64,000 nucleotides of DNA from Massospora cicadina. Lineage: Eukaryota > Entomophthoromycota > Entomophthoromycetes > Entomophthorales > Entomophthoraceae. Positions 22,350 through 33,345 of the stretch are shown here, one piece after another. The stretch is taken from positions 1 to 64,000 of the forward strand of contig JAKSZP010010628.1 in assembly GCA_022478985.1 (NCBI GenBank). Direction: 5' to 3'. The notes beneath the pieces are model-generated. The model had not been told where the DNA came from, searched no databases, and saw only the letters and a program-made list of their open reading frames with translations. How positions within the stretch are numbered: position 1 is the stretch's first letter; each line of letters starts with the position of its first letter. The position numbers and the translations under genes are program-made.

Positions 22350-23021
22350 TGTGACGGATCAGGGTCAGCCTGATCTGCACATCAACCTCGTGAATATTGA
22401 ATTGAATTCACGTATGAATTTGGAGGTTGAATTTGGGAAATCGGACCATTTAGAAAAATCTTTAAATAAGGCGATGGTAGGTAAGAGTTTGAGGACCCAC
22501 AAATGAGGAATGATCCAGCATATTGAGTGAATGGCATCCCAAATCCTTAAATGGTCGTTATGTGGGATACAGGACTTTCCTGAGCCACAATTTGGATGTC
22601 TCTTGAAAGCCAACTTTAGGGGTTTTAGCAATACCTTAAACTATCAGAAATGCCTTAAAATGAGGAAATGGCAACTGGAAATACAATTTCGATTTCTCAA
22701 ACACAATTTATCAAAATAGAAATCACATTGCTTGCTTAAAATTTATTTAAAAGTTTATTTCAATTGGAAGCCAGAATAATGAGCTCAGCAAGTGAGCTAG
22801 GCCAGGCATTGGCCTCATTTGAAGCCCTAACGTGGGGACAGGCTATGCTGCTTGCTTGCAGCATCACTGGAACCTTGGTCTGCAAATATGTCACAAAATT
22901 TTATGAAATGGCGCTTGGGTGAGAGGGTGGTTTTCAGCGGGATTATCAGTCATGTGGTTGGTGACATGGCTTGTGCTGCCCAACTCATTTGTCTCATTTT
23001 GGCAAGAGCCTGTGCGTTACA
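22350..23021 (+). repeat. E2 3' LTR
   Basis: 672 bp, TGTGACGGATCAGGG to GTGCGTTACA. Preceded by a purine-rich GAGGGGGTGA sequence (22339-22349), the likely PPT. It keeps CpGs that the 5' copy has lost (GACGGATC versus GACAGATC, CTCGTG versus CTCATG). Confidence 0.92.
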
Positions 23022-23026
23022 CTGAC
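23022..23026. repeat. E2 target site duplication, right
   Basis: CTGAC directly after the 3' LTR. Confidence 0.9.
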
Positions 23027-24476
23027 AAAGCGATAATTGAGCTGGCAATAGCCACCTTTGCACCAGCAGGGTTTATCGACTTCTGCCCTTACAAGGGCTA
23101 TTTTCATATTGGATTTCCCACCAAAGAGGATGCAGCCGCTGCATGCTACACCCTTTTTTTTAGTACTAGATGGTCCATCAGCTATACCCTTAATATACAA
23201 AAACACCCCCATTACCACCACCTGAACACATTTCCCAGATGATACCACACTTGTGGTAACCTTTGAAAACCTCCCCTCACATCTTCCCCCAAACACTTTA
23301 TGAGGAGTTAATGTTGGGGCTGTCCACTTAATGAGAAAACCCTATCCTCCAATTCATTGTCCCAAGTGGTGCTGAACGCCTTGCAGCACCTCAGGCAATG
23401 GCTACCATTGCCCCCCACCAGCTGAATATGGCACAGCACATCCCACCACATGTCTATATCCCATCCATATCTGAGCATTTCTTTTAGGCTTGCACTGACA
23501 ATGGTTGCACAATATGTCCCCTTTGCCAAAAGTTGGACCATACAAAAAACATGTTAATTTAATTCAAACCCTGTAAACATGGCCAACTCCACCCATGAGG
23601 CCACATCAACAGCATTCAAGTGGGGGTTTTGGCTGCCCCCACCCCTCAGGTGAAGCATTCAATGAATCAGCAACAAAATTGAGCAACCCAAATCCAAGCT
23701 GGCTGAATCCAAACTGGTAAAACCTAAGCTGGCAATGCACACCCAGGTCTACCAATCAGGAGCAGGTTTGGACCAATGTTTAATCCAGAAAATCTCCCAC
23801 CCCAAAACCTACCCAACCAAAGTCACCTACCACCACTTCTTTCCAAATCAACCAAAATCCCTGGAACTTATTGGATGAAGTAACCAAATCTGGTGAAATT
23901 ATCCCACCACCAGGTTATCCAGTTGATTTAGTACCTTATATGAATTCTGCTTTTTATGCCCCAGCCCTGACCAACTGATATGTCCCCAAACCCAATGCTA
24001 CCCTTTTCCAAAATGGCCACAAGCTTGCCGAGGTTGCAGGGACCTCACCCACTTATCCCCATTTTTGCAAATTGTGTGCAAAATCTGTTGCAGAATTTAA
24101 AAAATGGCTGCACCCCCTTGTTCCCCTCCAATTTTCCTCCTACTGAAAAAAGAGGAAATCCAACGCCCTTATAAACTGCCACCACCGCTGTCAAGCATGT
24201 TGCTGAACTGGCAGATTTTCCCCAGCCACATGCACCACAAGAGCCAATACTGCAAAATTATAACAACTTCTCGATGCCCATATCCAGGCCAAACACCATG
24301 TTGCTGAACTCATAGAGGCTTTGATCCAGGCACAAATTGTCAATCTCAACAACTATCTACTACACCTCGACCCTCCTCCTGCAGATGCCTCAACCCCCTT
24401 GCTCTCACCAATGATCCACCTCTACAATGCTGAGTTGGATGATGATCCGCCTGATCCCCCTCTCCCTCCACCATGA
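23027..24476 (+). pseudogene. ORF1-like protein of copy B, 3' part (RRM-like, CCHC-like)
   Basis: Starts with KAIIELAIATFAPAGFIDF, then YKGYFHIGFPTKEDAAAA, which looks like the RNP1 strand and helix of an RRM. After a frame change comes DTTLVVTFENLPSHLPP. At 23515-23556 lies CPLCQKLDHTKNML, a CX2CX4HX4C knuckle whose last Cys is Leu. Then NPWNLLDEVTKSGEIIPPPG, HVAELADFPQPHA, and an acidic and Pro-rich tail (DDDPPDPPLPPP) ending at TGA 24474-24476. RRM plus CCHC is the usual plan of non-LTR ORF1 proteins that coat element RNA. Several in-frame stops are present. The family name is not known to me. Confidence 0.6.
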
Positions 24477-24646
24477 TGCAATAAGCGGCTCACTGCTGTG
24501 CTATCTGGTAGGTTATTTTCTCATTTCTTTTGTGTTTTCTGCTGCTTGATAAGTGCAGTAGGCACATGATTTTTTGATTTGTTTAGTTTTGAAGTTTCAG
24601 TTTCAGTATTTTCTATCACCTGGTCAGCTTTCCTCAGTTAAATAAA
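24477..24646 (+). other. Copy B 3' untranslated tail
   Basis: Pyrimidine-rich sequence after the ORF1-like stop, ending CCTCAGTTAAATAAA. Copy A has the corresponding GTCAGCATATCTCAAATAAA. Confidence 0.5.
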
Positions 24647-24664
24647 ATTAGCGGTTGCAAGGGG
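24647..24664. repeat. Copy B target duplication, right
   Basis: ATTAGCGGTTGCAAGGGG, the partner of 17089-17106. After it the E4 LTR continues with TAAAGAAGTGCATCC. Confidence 0.88.
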
Positions 24665-25184
24665 TAAAGAAGTGCATCCTCTTAATAAGTCATTGGTAGT
24701 ATTTAAAATGTCCAGATTTAAATTCAGAAAGCTTAGTAATGTCTGAATTAGGGAATATAAGGATTCAACCTATTGGAACTTTTAAGTCTAATTTGCTTCA
24801 ATGGAATGACCAAAGAAGGGTCAATACTAGTTAAACTTAGTTCGTTTGGCAAGGTTTTAGTATTTTACCCAATCAATGAATGAGAAAATATCTTCACATT
24901 GTGGGACCCTCAACCCCTATAAAGGGGGTGGTCTCCACCTAAGCATTTGAGCTGAATTAATGAGGGGCCGTGGATGAGCCTCTGCACAACTTTCTGTATT
25001 TGGCTGCAGCTTTGGCACAACCCAATTTATAAAATCTGGATGATTTGTTTGGGAATTAGATGATTTTGAATTGCCCTGATTTGATGGGTTCCACCAAGAA
25101 TCTTCCAAGGCCTTTTGGCTGATCTTTTCATAATTATCAACCAAATCACTCTTATTACAATATCAGATGTGTAATTGTTTGAAA

Positions 25185-25913
25185 TAACCCCTTTCAAGAG
25201 TATTAGAGTGAGAATAAGGCCTCAAGAACCAAACATGAACTCAGTCAACAGTTACTCCAGTAGCAAGGGATCTGATGGAATACTCATCCCCTCACTTGTA
25301 TGTGACTACAAAGGGTCCCTATCATATAGAACTGAGCTTCTCCATAATAGGAGTGATCTGATTATGATAGTACAGTATCAAGTAAGATACTTGGAAGGAA
25401 GGTAGAGGGGAATGAAGCTCATTAGCGGCTTGACCCTCCTTTATGACCATTTTGTCCAAATTAGACATAGTCTCTGATTGTAGCTGAATGATGTGCTGGG
25501 CCAAATTCTTCATGGATTGCTCAGGATCAGTCCTATCAGTAAAAATATTTTTGGATAATAAGGCCAGCACTCCAGGTTCTCATCCATACAATACATGGAA
25601 AGGAGACATTTGAGGAATCTACGTTAACTGATATGGTAGGCCATGAGGGTACTTGGTAAGTACAAATCCCAGTGAAGGTGGTCTGAAGTGGCTATTCTCA
25701 TATTATGGGGACCAGGGTCCCATTTTCTCTTTCCATGGTACCATTGGTCAAGGGGTTGTAGGGAGCAGAAAAGAGCTGTTGCGTGCCCATGGAGGTAGTG
25801 AGGATCTTCATCATTTGAGAGGTGAAGGTTAAATTATCACAGAGCAAAACTTGGGGGCAACCAAGTCAAGCAAAGATATGCTGATGGAGGAAAGTGGCAG
25901 TGGCTTTGGCTAT
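25185..25913 (-). pseudogene. E4 integrase, C-terminal half
   Basis: Continues the E4 integrase on the far side of E3. Read on the minus strand from 25913: IAKATATFLHQHIFARLG, VLLCDNLTFTSQMMK (D2) and NGTMEREN (Glu present), then the C-terminal region with a VSYLILYYHNQ and GPFVVTY motif (GPY/F). Stops interrupt it. An A/G-rich tract (complement of 25185-25198) before the LTR is the likely PPT. Confidence 0.75.
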
Positions 25914-26640
25914 CGTCATGTGTACATGATATAATAGTGGGGATCAACCCCAAAGATAAGGCTGGGCACCAGGAGACCAAGAAGGTGAAGCTAAAGGCCC
26001 TCCCTGACCTGAGGCATACCCTAGACTAACGCTGGGTATGGGAAAATATGCCCAGGTTGGTACTAGTGGGGTGCCAAATGCCCAGCCCCTCACATTGGCT
26101 CAGGTGTTAAAATAGACAGTCTACTGAATTAACATGGATGGTTTCATTTGGTTCAGCAAGGAACGGGGTTTCAAAACATGTTTCATTTACAAAACAACGC
26201 ATTTAGGTTGAATCCAACTTCAATCAATCACTCATGTGAAGTCAGTTTCAGCTTATTTAACTAAAATGGATAGTAGCGTTGCCCTATTGGTGGGTCAGTG
26301 CTTGGGTCTACTGCAGAAAACCCCATATTCCCCATCAACGCTTAAATGTGTTTTCCCCAACCAACATTCCTTGTTGGTCAACTTCTAAAATAAAATTCCC
26401 CCAGTTTTGCCATTTTTATGTTATTCCAAACAATCTTATGCGCGGACCCCTTTGAGGAGGTCCCACGCTCTGTTTAACTTGCCATTTTGAACACTATAAG
26501 ATTATCACCTCATGCACCATTGGTTCATCCAGGTTCCCTCCAACCTGGGTCATTTACCCCATTTCTCAGTGTGCACTACAATGTTTTTGACTGGTTATTT
26601 ATAGCATTTCTTTGCTTGAATTATTATTGCTCCAGCACCC

Positions 26641-27930
26641 TGTCAGATTTTTAACCAGGTGATATTCCTCACATATTAACAAAAATAGTATAATAATAAA
26701 TCAGGAATGATTGCTGATTAGTTAGCTAATTTTGATTCATTATTTAATGATAGAACCTCAATTTGTGCTCCCCATTTTGGTTGAGTTGAGCTGTCTTGAT
26801 CTGCAGGACTAAGAAATTATTGGGCATGATGATGCCCAATAGAAAATTGGTGGTTCTTAACACTGGCAGCTGAGGCTGAGGATGTTTAGATATTTGGTAT
26901 TATCAATTAAGATGATGAATTACTTAAATTCGACATCAAAAATATCTGGAGTTGATCCCAATAGTTTTTGGTTAATTTTGACAACGGCAACTTATGCAAG
27001 GATGTTAAACTATTAATAGTAATCGTTTAAGCTTGGCTTTTATCCCCGCATCAGCTCCATATAAAAATGATTGTGGGATTTCCAGCAGAAAGTCAAATCT
27101 CAGAGGACTGATAACTTATGCTAAGGATGCCAAACCATTTAAATCAAATAAATAAAGTCTTTGCGTTTTGACTTTGTGAGAGTATTGGGCAGAATCCCTG
27201 ACAGTATTTTAGGTTTAATTTGACACTGGCGACTTATTCTGAGGATGTCAATATTTAATTAAACCATCTAATACTAAAAAATATATTTAATTAATTCAGA
27301 TTATGACAAATCAAGGATTGACATAATCATGTACATTTGAGGATGACGAGTATTGCCAGTGAGAGTGCTGATGAATACTAAGCAGGGAGAATCACCAGTG
27401 AGTGCTGATGATGCTGGCAATAAATACCGATGATATGGACAGGCAAGAAATGACTATATTTTTTGATCTCCCTCTTAAGAAAAATATCTTCTGTCTTCAC
27501 ATATTTATTAAGTTTTTAGTTAACAGTAGTTAGCTTAGCTTGTAGAAGTGGGACTGAAGATCCCCAGAGGTTAGGTGCTGGGTTAAAACACCTGGAGTGG
27601 TTGGCGCAACCAACTCCCAACCTGAAATTACAGATCAACTGTGGGAACTAGCTCAATCAGTGGAGCCAGCGATGGATGAGTTGGGATTAGACATGAGGTG
27701 AAGGAGCAAGGAGTCAGACTGCCCAGGATGGGGGTGAACCACTGGTGCACACCAAGAAGGGTTGATCTGCTAGGGAAAAGTTGGTGTCCAGCTGGATTGG
27801 GGAGTTGCCTGCAGCCCTGTAAGGAAAGGTCACCAATGATAGTGAAAAAGCAAGGGCCAGCAGTATTCATACTGTTTGGCCTGGCACACTAATGAAGTCA
27901 CCTAGTATTGAGAATGTAAAATTCTCAACA
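26641..27930. repeat. 1290-bp insertion in E3 5' LTR, probable solo LTR
   Basis: Starts TGTCAGATTTTT and ends TTCTCAACA. CACCC stands before it and CACCT after it; the uninterrupted 3' LTR of E3 reads CACCCTCTGCTGG, so the duplication is 4-5 bp with one base altered. TG...CA ends, a short TSD and no coding domain fit a solo LTR. The strand cannot be told. No other copy is in the window. Confidence 0.7.
26865..27270. repeat. ~121-bp degenerate tandem repeat in the insertion
   Basis: A block GGC(A)ACTTAT...(G/A)AGGATGT recurs at about 26880, 27000, 27125 and 27243 (spacing 118-125). Each is preceded by a ...GTT.AATTTGACA-like stretch. Four diverged units within the presumed solo LTR; such arrays in U3 often carry enhancer sites. 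Confidence 0.6.
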
Positions 27931-29054
27931 CACCTCTGCTGGACAATAATGATTTTGATTCTAATGGCTAGTTCCCTGGCGTTGGGCCTGTGCACTAAGC
28001 ACTGCCACACTGGGAACAGGAGAGTTATAGACACTCTCCTTACATTAGTTGACCATCCACTTTTTCTTATGTGCACAAATTTTTTACATGCGGAACTCTT
28101 CCAAAGTGGAAACAGTGGGCGCCAGCTGTGGGCTTCAGATGTCATTAGCCACACTGCTGTTTCCTCTTTTTCCCAAAGGTTGGAGCAAATTGGCATTATT
28201 ATGGTTGCTTCCAACTGGAAAGTATCCACTCTTCATGCTCATATCTGGTGGATACAGATGCTTTGATGTCCAAAAGTCATGATTCCCTGACTTTCCGCCA
28301 AAATAATCAATTTCCATTCCAATAAACAAGTTTTCTTTTGACAGCACATTCAGTTGATGCCAGTAAAATTGGCACAGATGGGTCTGGGGATGTTGGCCTT
28401 GGATAACATTGGGCATTCCATTGAGGTTAAAGGAATAGGGTCATTTGCATCTAAAAACGCGTTTTATAAAGAAAACCTGATATATACCTCTGAACCATAA
28501 TGGCCCTCCCATGGCTCAGATCTGGAACCTATTCCTGTGTATGGAATTACACCAGAAAAGCCCTGTTTGACCTTGTTAAGTTTTCAGCTGATGGTGCAAG
28601 CTAAAATAACTTAACAGTGAAATTGAGGATATAAACTCACTTTTCAAATAAACTCCTGCTCATAATTGGGAAGTAGATTCTCCAATAATTCTTGATAACA
28701 GCCAAGTAACTCCAGTATACTCACCATTCTTAAGTCTACTGGCACCAACAAATACAAGACCTTCTGTCTTTGTACAAAATCAGGAAATTGTTCCTCTATA
28801 ATCAGGACTACTTCTCTAGCAGGCAACTATGTACTTCTCTTAGGGAAGGATAAACACACACAACTATCTAATATAGATGTAATGGTGACAGATACAAGTA
28901 TCCAACAGATGACAGATGGATAATAATTAATAAAATAAGCAATAGTAGTTATTTTTGATCAATAAACTAGTAAATGATGATTAATTGATTTAATTGATAT
29001 TTTATTAATTGGCTAGGCGCGGGTATTATATACCTCTCAGGCATCTCCTGGCCA

Positions 29055-29075
29055 AACTCATCTATTAGATGAGTT
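29055..29075. repeat. Perfect 9-bp inverted repeat
   Basis: AACTCATCT-ATT-AGATGAGTT: nine-base arms with a three-base loop. Confidence 0.6.
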
Positions 29076-29200
29076 CATTCATATTATGCCAATCCTCTGC
29101 TGGTCATGGCAATAATTATGAAAAATCCCCAAGTCAATTCAGCCCATGAATTGACTAAAAATAACAATTGTTTCAGCTCGATTGGAGGCAACTTTACTCT

Positions 29201-29542
29201 CATAATTGGGATGACTTTGGGTTTTGAACTCAACATCAAAATCTTCCCAATTAGAGCTACATCATAACTCAACGTCTAACAATAAATGGGGAATAAAAAA
29301 TACATGATCATAAAAGATGATGCACCCCAATTTGGGACGTTGGCAGGCCTCTCAATAGCACTAATTATGCCCATAATTGGGACGACTTTGGGTTTTGAAC
29401 TCAACATCAAAATCTTCCCAATTAGAGCTACATCATAGCTCGACATCTAACAATAAATGGGGAATAAAAAATATATGATCATAAAAGATGATGCACCCCA
29501 ATTCAGGATGTTGGCAGGCCTCTCAATAGCACTAAGTATGCC
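29201..29542. repeat. 171-bp direct tandem duplication
   Basis: Two head-to-tail copies, 29201-29371 and 29372-29542, starting CATAATTGGG(A)(T/C)GACTTTGGG. They differ at few positions (CAACG/CGACA, TACATG/TATATG, TTTGGGACG/TTCAGGATG), largely transitions. A third partial start (AAAATTGGGAC) follows. Confidence 0.85.
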
Positions 29543-29913
29543 CAAAATTGGGACATCTATGTTTAAGTGCTTAATTATTGATTTCATTAAATTGAACCCA
29601 ACTTCCACCTTAGTGCATTAAGATTAATGTACTAATTTAGGAGGTGCAATTTAGTTAATGCCGTGGGACCACTTTGCACCCAAGTGTACCCATAATCAGC
29701 CATAATATAATAATATCATAGCTATTATTAGCTACAATAATTGGGCACCTCAGATGCAATTAGAGTGGTTATGAGGTGAATCTGATTTATCAAATTATGA
29801 AGATGAATTGGGAGAATCAAAGGATCCATCAATGAAAGTAATCTATCAGCATTGATGGTTTTCTCAAAGGGTTTATTTTTGAGTCAACCATCAAAATCTA
29901 ACAGACCTCTTCC

Positions 29914-30456
29914 ATGATTTGCAGCACTCAGGAAGTTGAAAAAGAACTGCACTTACAATATGAAAATGTTTATGCACCTGCAGAAGGTATGGAGGGGTAT
30001 GTGGCCTCATTAGTAAGAGTGGCCAACTATTTATCCCCCTTTTATGATTCCAAAACCTACCCTTATGGTTTGCTTAAGCCAGAAGAATTTTTAGGTGAGG
30101 TGGGGGCATTATCTACTTTGAATAAATCCCACTATGATTACTTCCTATTGACTGCTACCCTTACATCCTCTTTTGGGAAGTTCAGCACAACTATTTTAGT
30201 GGATACCAGTGCCTTAAATAGTTTTATTAACTAAGACTTTGCTGACTACCTTGAGCTGAGTTACTTGCAAGGTAGTATGGTTAGAGGTGGGGTTTCTCAA
30301 GGTATCCCTGCGCTGAGCGTCATGGGGTTGGTGGACTACCATGTGGGCGCCTATCTTCTGTCTGACCATTTTCAAGCTATTAAGCACCCCTTGTTCCCCA
30401 TTATTTTGGGGGTTGAGTGGTGGAGAAAGTTTGATGTCAGGACTAATTTGAAATAA
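29914..30456 (+). pseudogene. E3 aspartic protease region
   Basis: Frame 29914-30234 leads into the retropepsin: TTILVDTSALNSFIN with DTSA at 30202-30213; the third residue is Ser where Gly is expected (GGT to AGT would do it). After a TAA the partner sequence DFADYLELSYLQG, then LLSDHFQ and PIILGVEWWRKFDVRTN, typical of the protease end before RT in chromoviruses. The first ~85 residues (YENVYAPAEGMEGYVASL...) may be a gag tail. Confidence 0.7.
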
Positions 30457-30765
30457 ACACTCTCTCCTTGTCTTTGTCTTATGGTCACATCTTGATTGTT
30501 CCTTTGGCTGAAGCCAACTTTTAGGGCGATTTGCCCCACTGGCCCAATATTCACACTCTCAGTCTTGCCTCGTTGCTGAAGCCCTCTGTGGAGGTTCACC
30601 TACCGTCCTGTTTGGAGGGGTTGGAATCTTCTTTTAATGCAGCATCCGCTAACACGCTTCCTGAGCACTCAGAATTTAATTTGTGACTTCAAGCTCACCG
30701 TGGATATAGTGCGTATATCTTCCCCCATTTACCCATTGCCTGTGCGGGAGGAAGAGCTGTAGGAT

Positions 30766-31508
30766 GTGTGGGTGAAGGATCATTTAGCTAAATGTGCGAT
30801 TTTTCAGCGTACCTCCCCTGTATGCTCCCTTTTTATCTTTGTGGAGAAGTCTGATGGTACTTTACACCCATGTGTGGACTACGGGAACCTTAACAACATC
30901 ACTGTACCAGACCTCCATCCCATCCCTTTGGATTCACAGATTGCGCTATGTGGAGAAGGCGAGGGTCTTCTACAAGCTGGATTGCCTCAATGCATTTAAT
31001 CAGATCCGGATAAAGAGGGTCCAGGAGTGGTTAACCACCTTCCACACCAGAAAAGGTTTATTCCAGTTTTGGGTCATTCCCTTTGGGCTTAAGAATGCCC
31101 CTGCTATCTTACAACGCCACAATGATGCAGCGTTGGGGGACCTGTTAGGGGTATGTGCGGTTGCCTATATGGATGACATCCTAGTGTTTTCCCCAAATCA
31201 GGAGTCCCATTCAGTACACCTTCGGCAAGTGGTGGAGCAGTTAAAGGCAGCCAGCCTTACGCTGAAGATAAGCAAGTGTGAATTCTTTAAAGTCCCAGAT
31301 CACTTTTCTGGGCAACGTTGTGTTTGACCAGGGACACATGATAACTCCAGACAAGGAGAAGTCTATTCTTGAGTGGCCTACCCCCACCTTGGTCAAGGAA
31401 TTAGGAAGCTTTTTTAGGACGTGTACGTTCCTTAAGAAGTTCAATCCCAATCTGTCTGAGGTGGCAGCTCCCTTATACAAAGCTAGCGGTGACAAGGTGC
31501 TTCAGTAG
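30766..31508 (+). pseudogene. E3 reverse transcriptase
   Basis: DHLAKCAIFQRTSPVCSLF, then GTLHPCVDYGNLNNITVPDLHPIP, KLDCLNAFNQIRI, GLFQFWVIPFGLKNAPAILQR. The catalytic box YMDD at 31166-31177 is intact (AYMDDILVFSPN). The thumb reads LKISKCEFFKVP, then FLGNVVFDQGHMITPDKEKSI and FFRTCTFLKKFNPNLS. Two frame changes (about 30950 and 31290) and a stop at 31506-31508 break it. Confidence 0.87.
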
Positions 31509-31517
31509 TCCCCCATT

Positions 31518-31990
31518 TTGGAGGATGCTTTCCAAGCAGTGAAGTGCACCCTGTTGTCCTCATCTGTTCTTCGCCATGTAAAACCTTTAAAGGAGTTCAT
31601 TGTGTCTACTGATGCCTTCAACTTCACCATAGCGGCCGCCTTGTTACAAGTAGGCAAAGATGGGATAGAGCATCCAGTGGGATATTTTTATAGGAAATGT
31701 CTCTGCCAGAGTTAAATTACGCCATTTACGACAAGGAGTTACTAGCAGCGGTGGAGGCGCTGACATATTGGCGTCACCACTTGCATGGCTCTACCCAACC
31801 ATTCCGTGTATGGACAGACCACCGTGCCTTGCTGTACTACCGCGCGCCTCATGTCCTAACCCCACAGCAGACCCGTTGGCATGAGACCCTTGCCCAATTT
31901 GCATTCACATATGAGATCACCAAGGGCAAGGATAATGGTTAGGCGGATGCTTTGAGCCGCAACCCTGCTTTAGCACCTGATCCCAAGGAG
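31518..31990 (+). pseudogene. E3 RNase H
   Basis: VSTDAFNFTIAAALLQVGKDG, EHPVGYF, LNYAIYDKELLAAVEALTYWRHHL, VWTDHRALLYYRAPHVLTPQQTRWHE, then KGKDNG.ADALSRNP with a stop before ADALSR. All the RNase H landmarks are present; there is one frame change near 31697. Confidence 0.85.
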
Positions 31991-32106
31991 GTAGAAGTGC
32001 ATAACACACAGGTTAGAATCCTCCAGGTAAAATTCTGTCGCAACTTCCCTCTCCCCTAGCCAAAGGGCCAGCGCTTGCACCTCTGGAAAACGCGGAGGAA
32101 TATAGT

Positions 32107-33274
32107 ATGTTCAGGAAGGTAGTCCTTTCTCAGCTGCTAGCATCTGAATATACTACGTTATTTGCTAAGTGCGAGTTGAAACAAGAGGATCGCTCCAGAG
32201 GATATCACATGAAGGATGAGATGGTGTGGTTTCAGGGGCGCCTATGGGTTCCTGCTGGACCACTTCGCCTGGAAATCATCCAGGACCATCATGATGGACT
32301 CACCATTGGTCATCCTGGTAAAGCGAAGACATTAGAGTTAATCTGGCGCACATACAACTGGAAGGGCTTGCCTGATCAGGTGGGGCAATATTGTAAGGAA
32401 TGTTTAATCTGCAACTAATTGAAGCCAAATCGTCAACCTTTAGCGGGGTTGTTGGTACCAGTTCAGAAAGCTGAAGGGTCCTGGACTTCCCTATCAGTGG
32501 ATTTTATTGTTGAACTACCTGTCTCAGATGGTTATGATGCCATCATGGTGGTGGACCAGTTTACAAAGTTTCCCACTTCATTCCTTGCAGAACCACAATA
32601 ACCGCGGCTGAGATGGCCAGGCTCTTAGTCACACATGTGATTGCGCTTCATGGAGTTCCCCAAGAGATTATCAGTGAATGGGGACCCCAATTTACCTTTA
32701 TCTTTTGGGAAAAGTTGTGTAAGACTCTTCAGATTCGCCCTTGCTGTTTGACTACCTATCACCCACAATCAGATGGGCAAACTGAATGAGTGAACCAGTG
32801 CTTGGAGCAGTTCCTGCGGTGTTACAATGCCGCGGATCATTCAGATTGGGCTTCTCACCTTTCCATGGCCCAGTTTAGCTACAACAATACCTTGCACTCT
32901 TCAATTAGCTGTTTCCCATTTTTTGCCAGTCATGGCTTTACCCCACCTTTAACATGGAGCCTAGCTGTGGATCAAAGGTTAAAGCGGTGGTGGACTTTGC
33001 CAAGACCATCAAGAAGGTTCACCAGGGGGTTTCCACAAGCTTGGAGGCGGCCATGCAGGTATATAAGGAGAAAGCTGATGGGAAGCGCCAAGTGGGTCCT
33101 GCATATAAAGAGGGGGATCTCGTGATTCTTGATGCTTGTAACATCCCTATCAAGCAGCCATGCAAGAAGCTGGGACCAAAGAGGATTGGCCCCTACCGCA
33201 TTGTTAGAAAGGTGGGCCATGCCTCATACCAGCTAGATCTCCCCCTCATTCTGGATCTTCTCTGTGTTTTATGA
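32107..33274 (+). pseudogene. E3 integrase
   Basis: Zinc part HHDGLTIGHPGKAKTLELIW...CKECLICN. Core: Asp 32500 (VDFIVELP), then SEWGPQF where SD(R/H)GxQF is usual, so D2 is Glu (32676), and Glu 32784 (DGQTE followed by a TGA). FSYNNTLHSSISCFPFFASHG follows. The C-terminal region reads YKEGDLVILDA...CKKLGPKRIGPYRIVRKVGHASYQLDLP, a clean GPY/F module. The changed D2 and stops at 32416, 32599 and 32787 indicate loss. Confidence 0.87.
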
Positions 33275-33345
33275 GAGCAAACTGACGTTGTTCAAGGGCC
33301 CCCCACCCAGAGACTCCTGAGGCCTATCTCGTGGATGGGGCGCCA

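Larger units (their letters stand above)
17458..23021 (+). mobile_element. Chromovirus E2 (Ty3/gypsy with chromodomain)
   Basis: Complete LTR retrotransposon of 5564 bp inserted in retroposon copy B. LTRs of 672 bp each (17458-18129 and 22350-23021) start TGTGAC and end TTACA. CTGAC flanks it on both sides. Contents: gag, protease with intact DTGA, RT, RNase H, integrase with intact DDE, chromodomain. It is the best preserved pol in the window, yet stops, frameshifts and YMDK in the RT make it inactive. The chromodomain places it among the chromoviruses, which in fungi insert in heterochromatin. Confidence 0.93.
17107..24646 (+). mobile_element. ORF1-only retroposon, copy B (split by E2)
   Basis: Second copy of the retroposon seen at 2036-10007. 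It sits in the LTR of E4, with an 18-bp target duplication. Without E2 and its extra CTGAC it is 1971 bp. It starts AACTTTTCTTTCCACTTG and ends CAGTTAAATAAA. A long, variable target duplication and an A-rich 3' end are typical of target-primed (LINE-type) insertion, not of LTR or DNA elements. It has no RT or endonuclease and would need these from another element, perhaps a LINE. Confidence 0.8.
16915..25184 (-). repeat. E4 3' LTR (split by copy B)
   Basis: Two segments: 16915-17106 (TGTTGGAATTGGGGCTG...) and 24665-25184 (TAAAGAAGTGCATCC... to GTAATTGTTTGA). Together about 710 bp, matching the 719-bp right LTR. The inner end is altered (TTTGAAA where the right LTR has CTAACA). Confidence 0.85.
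25914..28044 (+). repeat. E3 5' LTR (interrupted)
   Basis: Segments 25914-26640 and 27931-28044 match the 834-bp 3' LTR. Between them lies the 1290-bp insertion 26641-27930. Confidence 0.87.
28045..29913 (+). other. E3 leader and eroded gag region
   Basis: Between the 5' LTR and the first pol-related frame. No TGG-type primer site directly after the LTR (TTAGTTGACC). No gag motif or zinc knuckle could be recognised. The minus-strand frame 28644-28826 and plus frame 27892-28266 have no family match I know. It holds a 171-bp tandem duplication and a perfect hairpin. It may contain one more unrecognised insertion. Confidence 0.4.
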
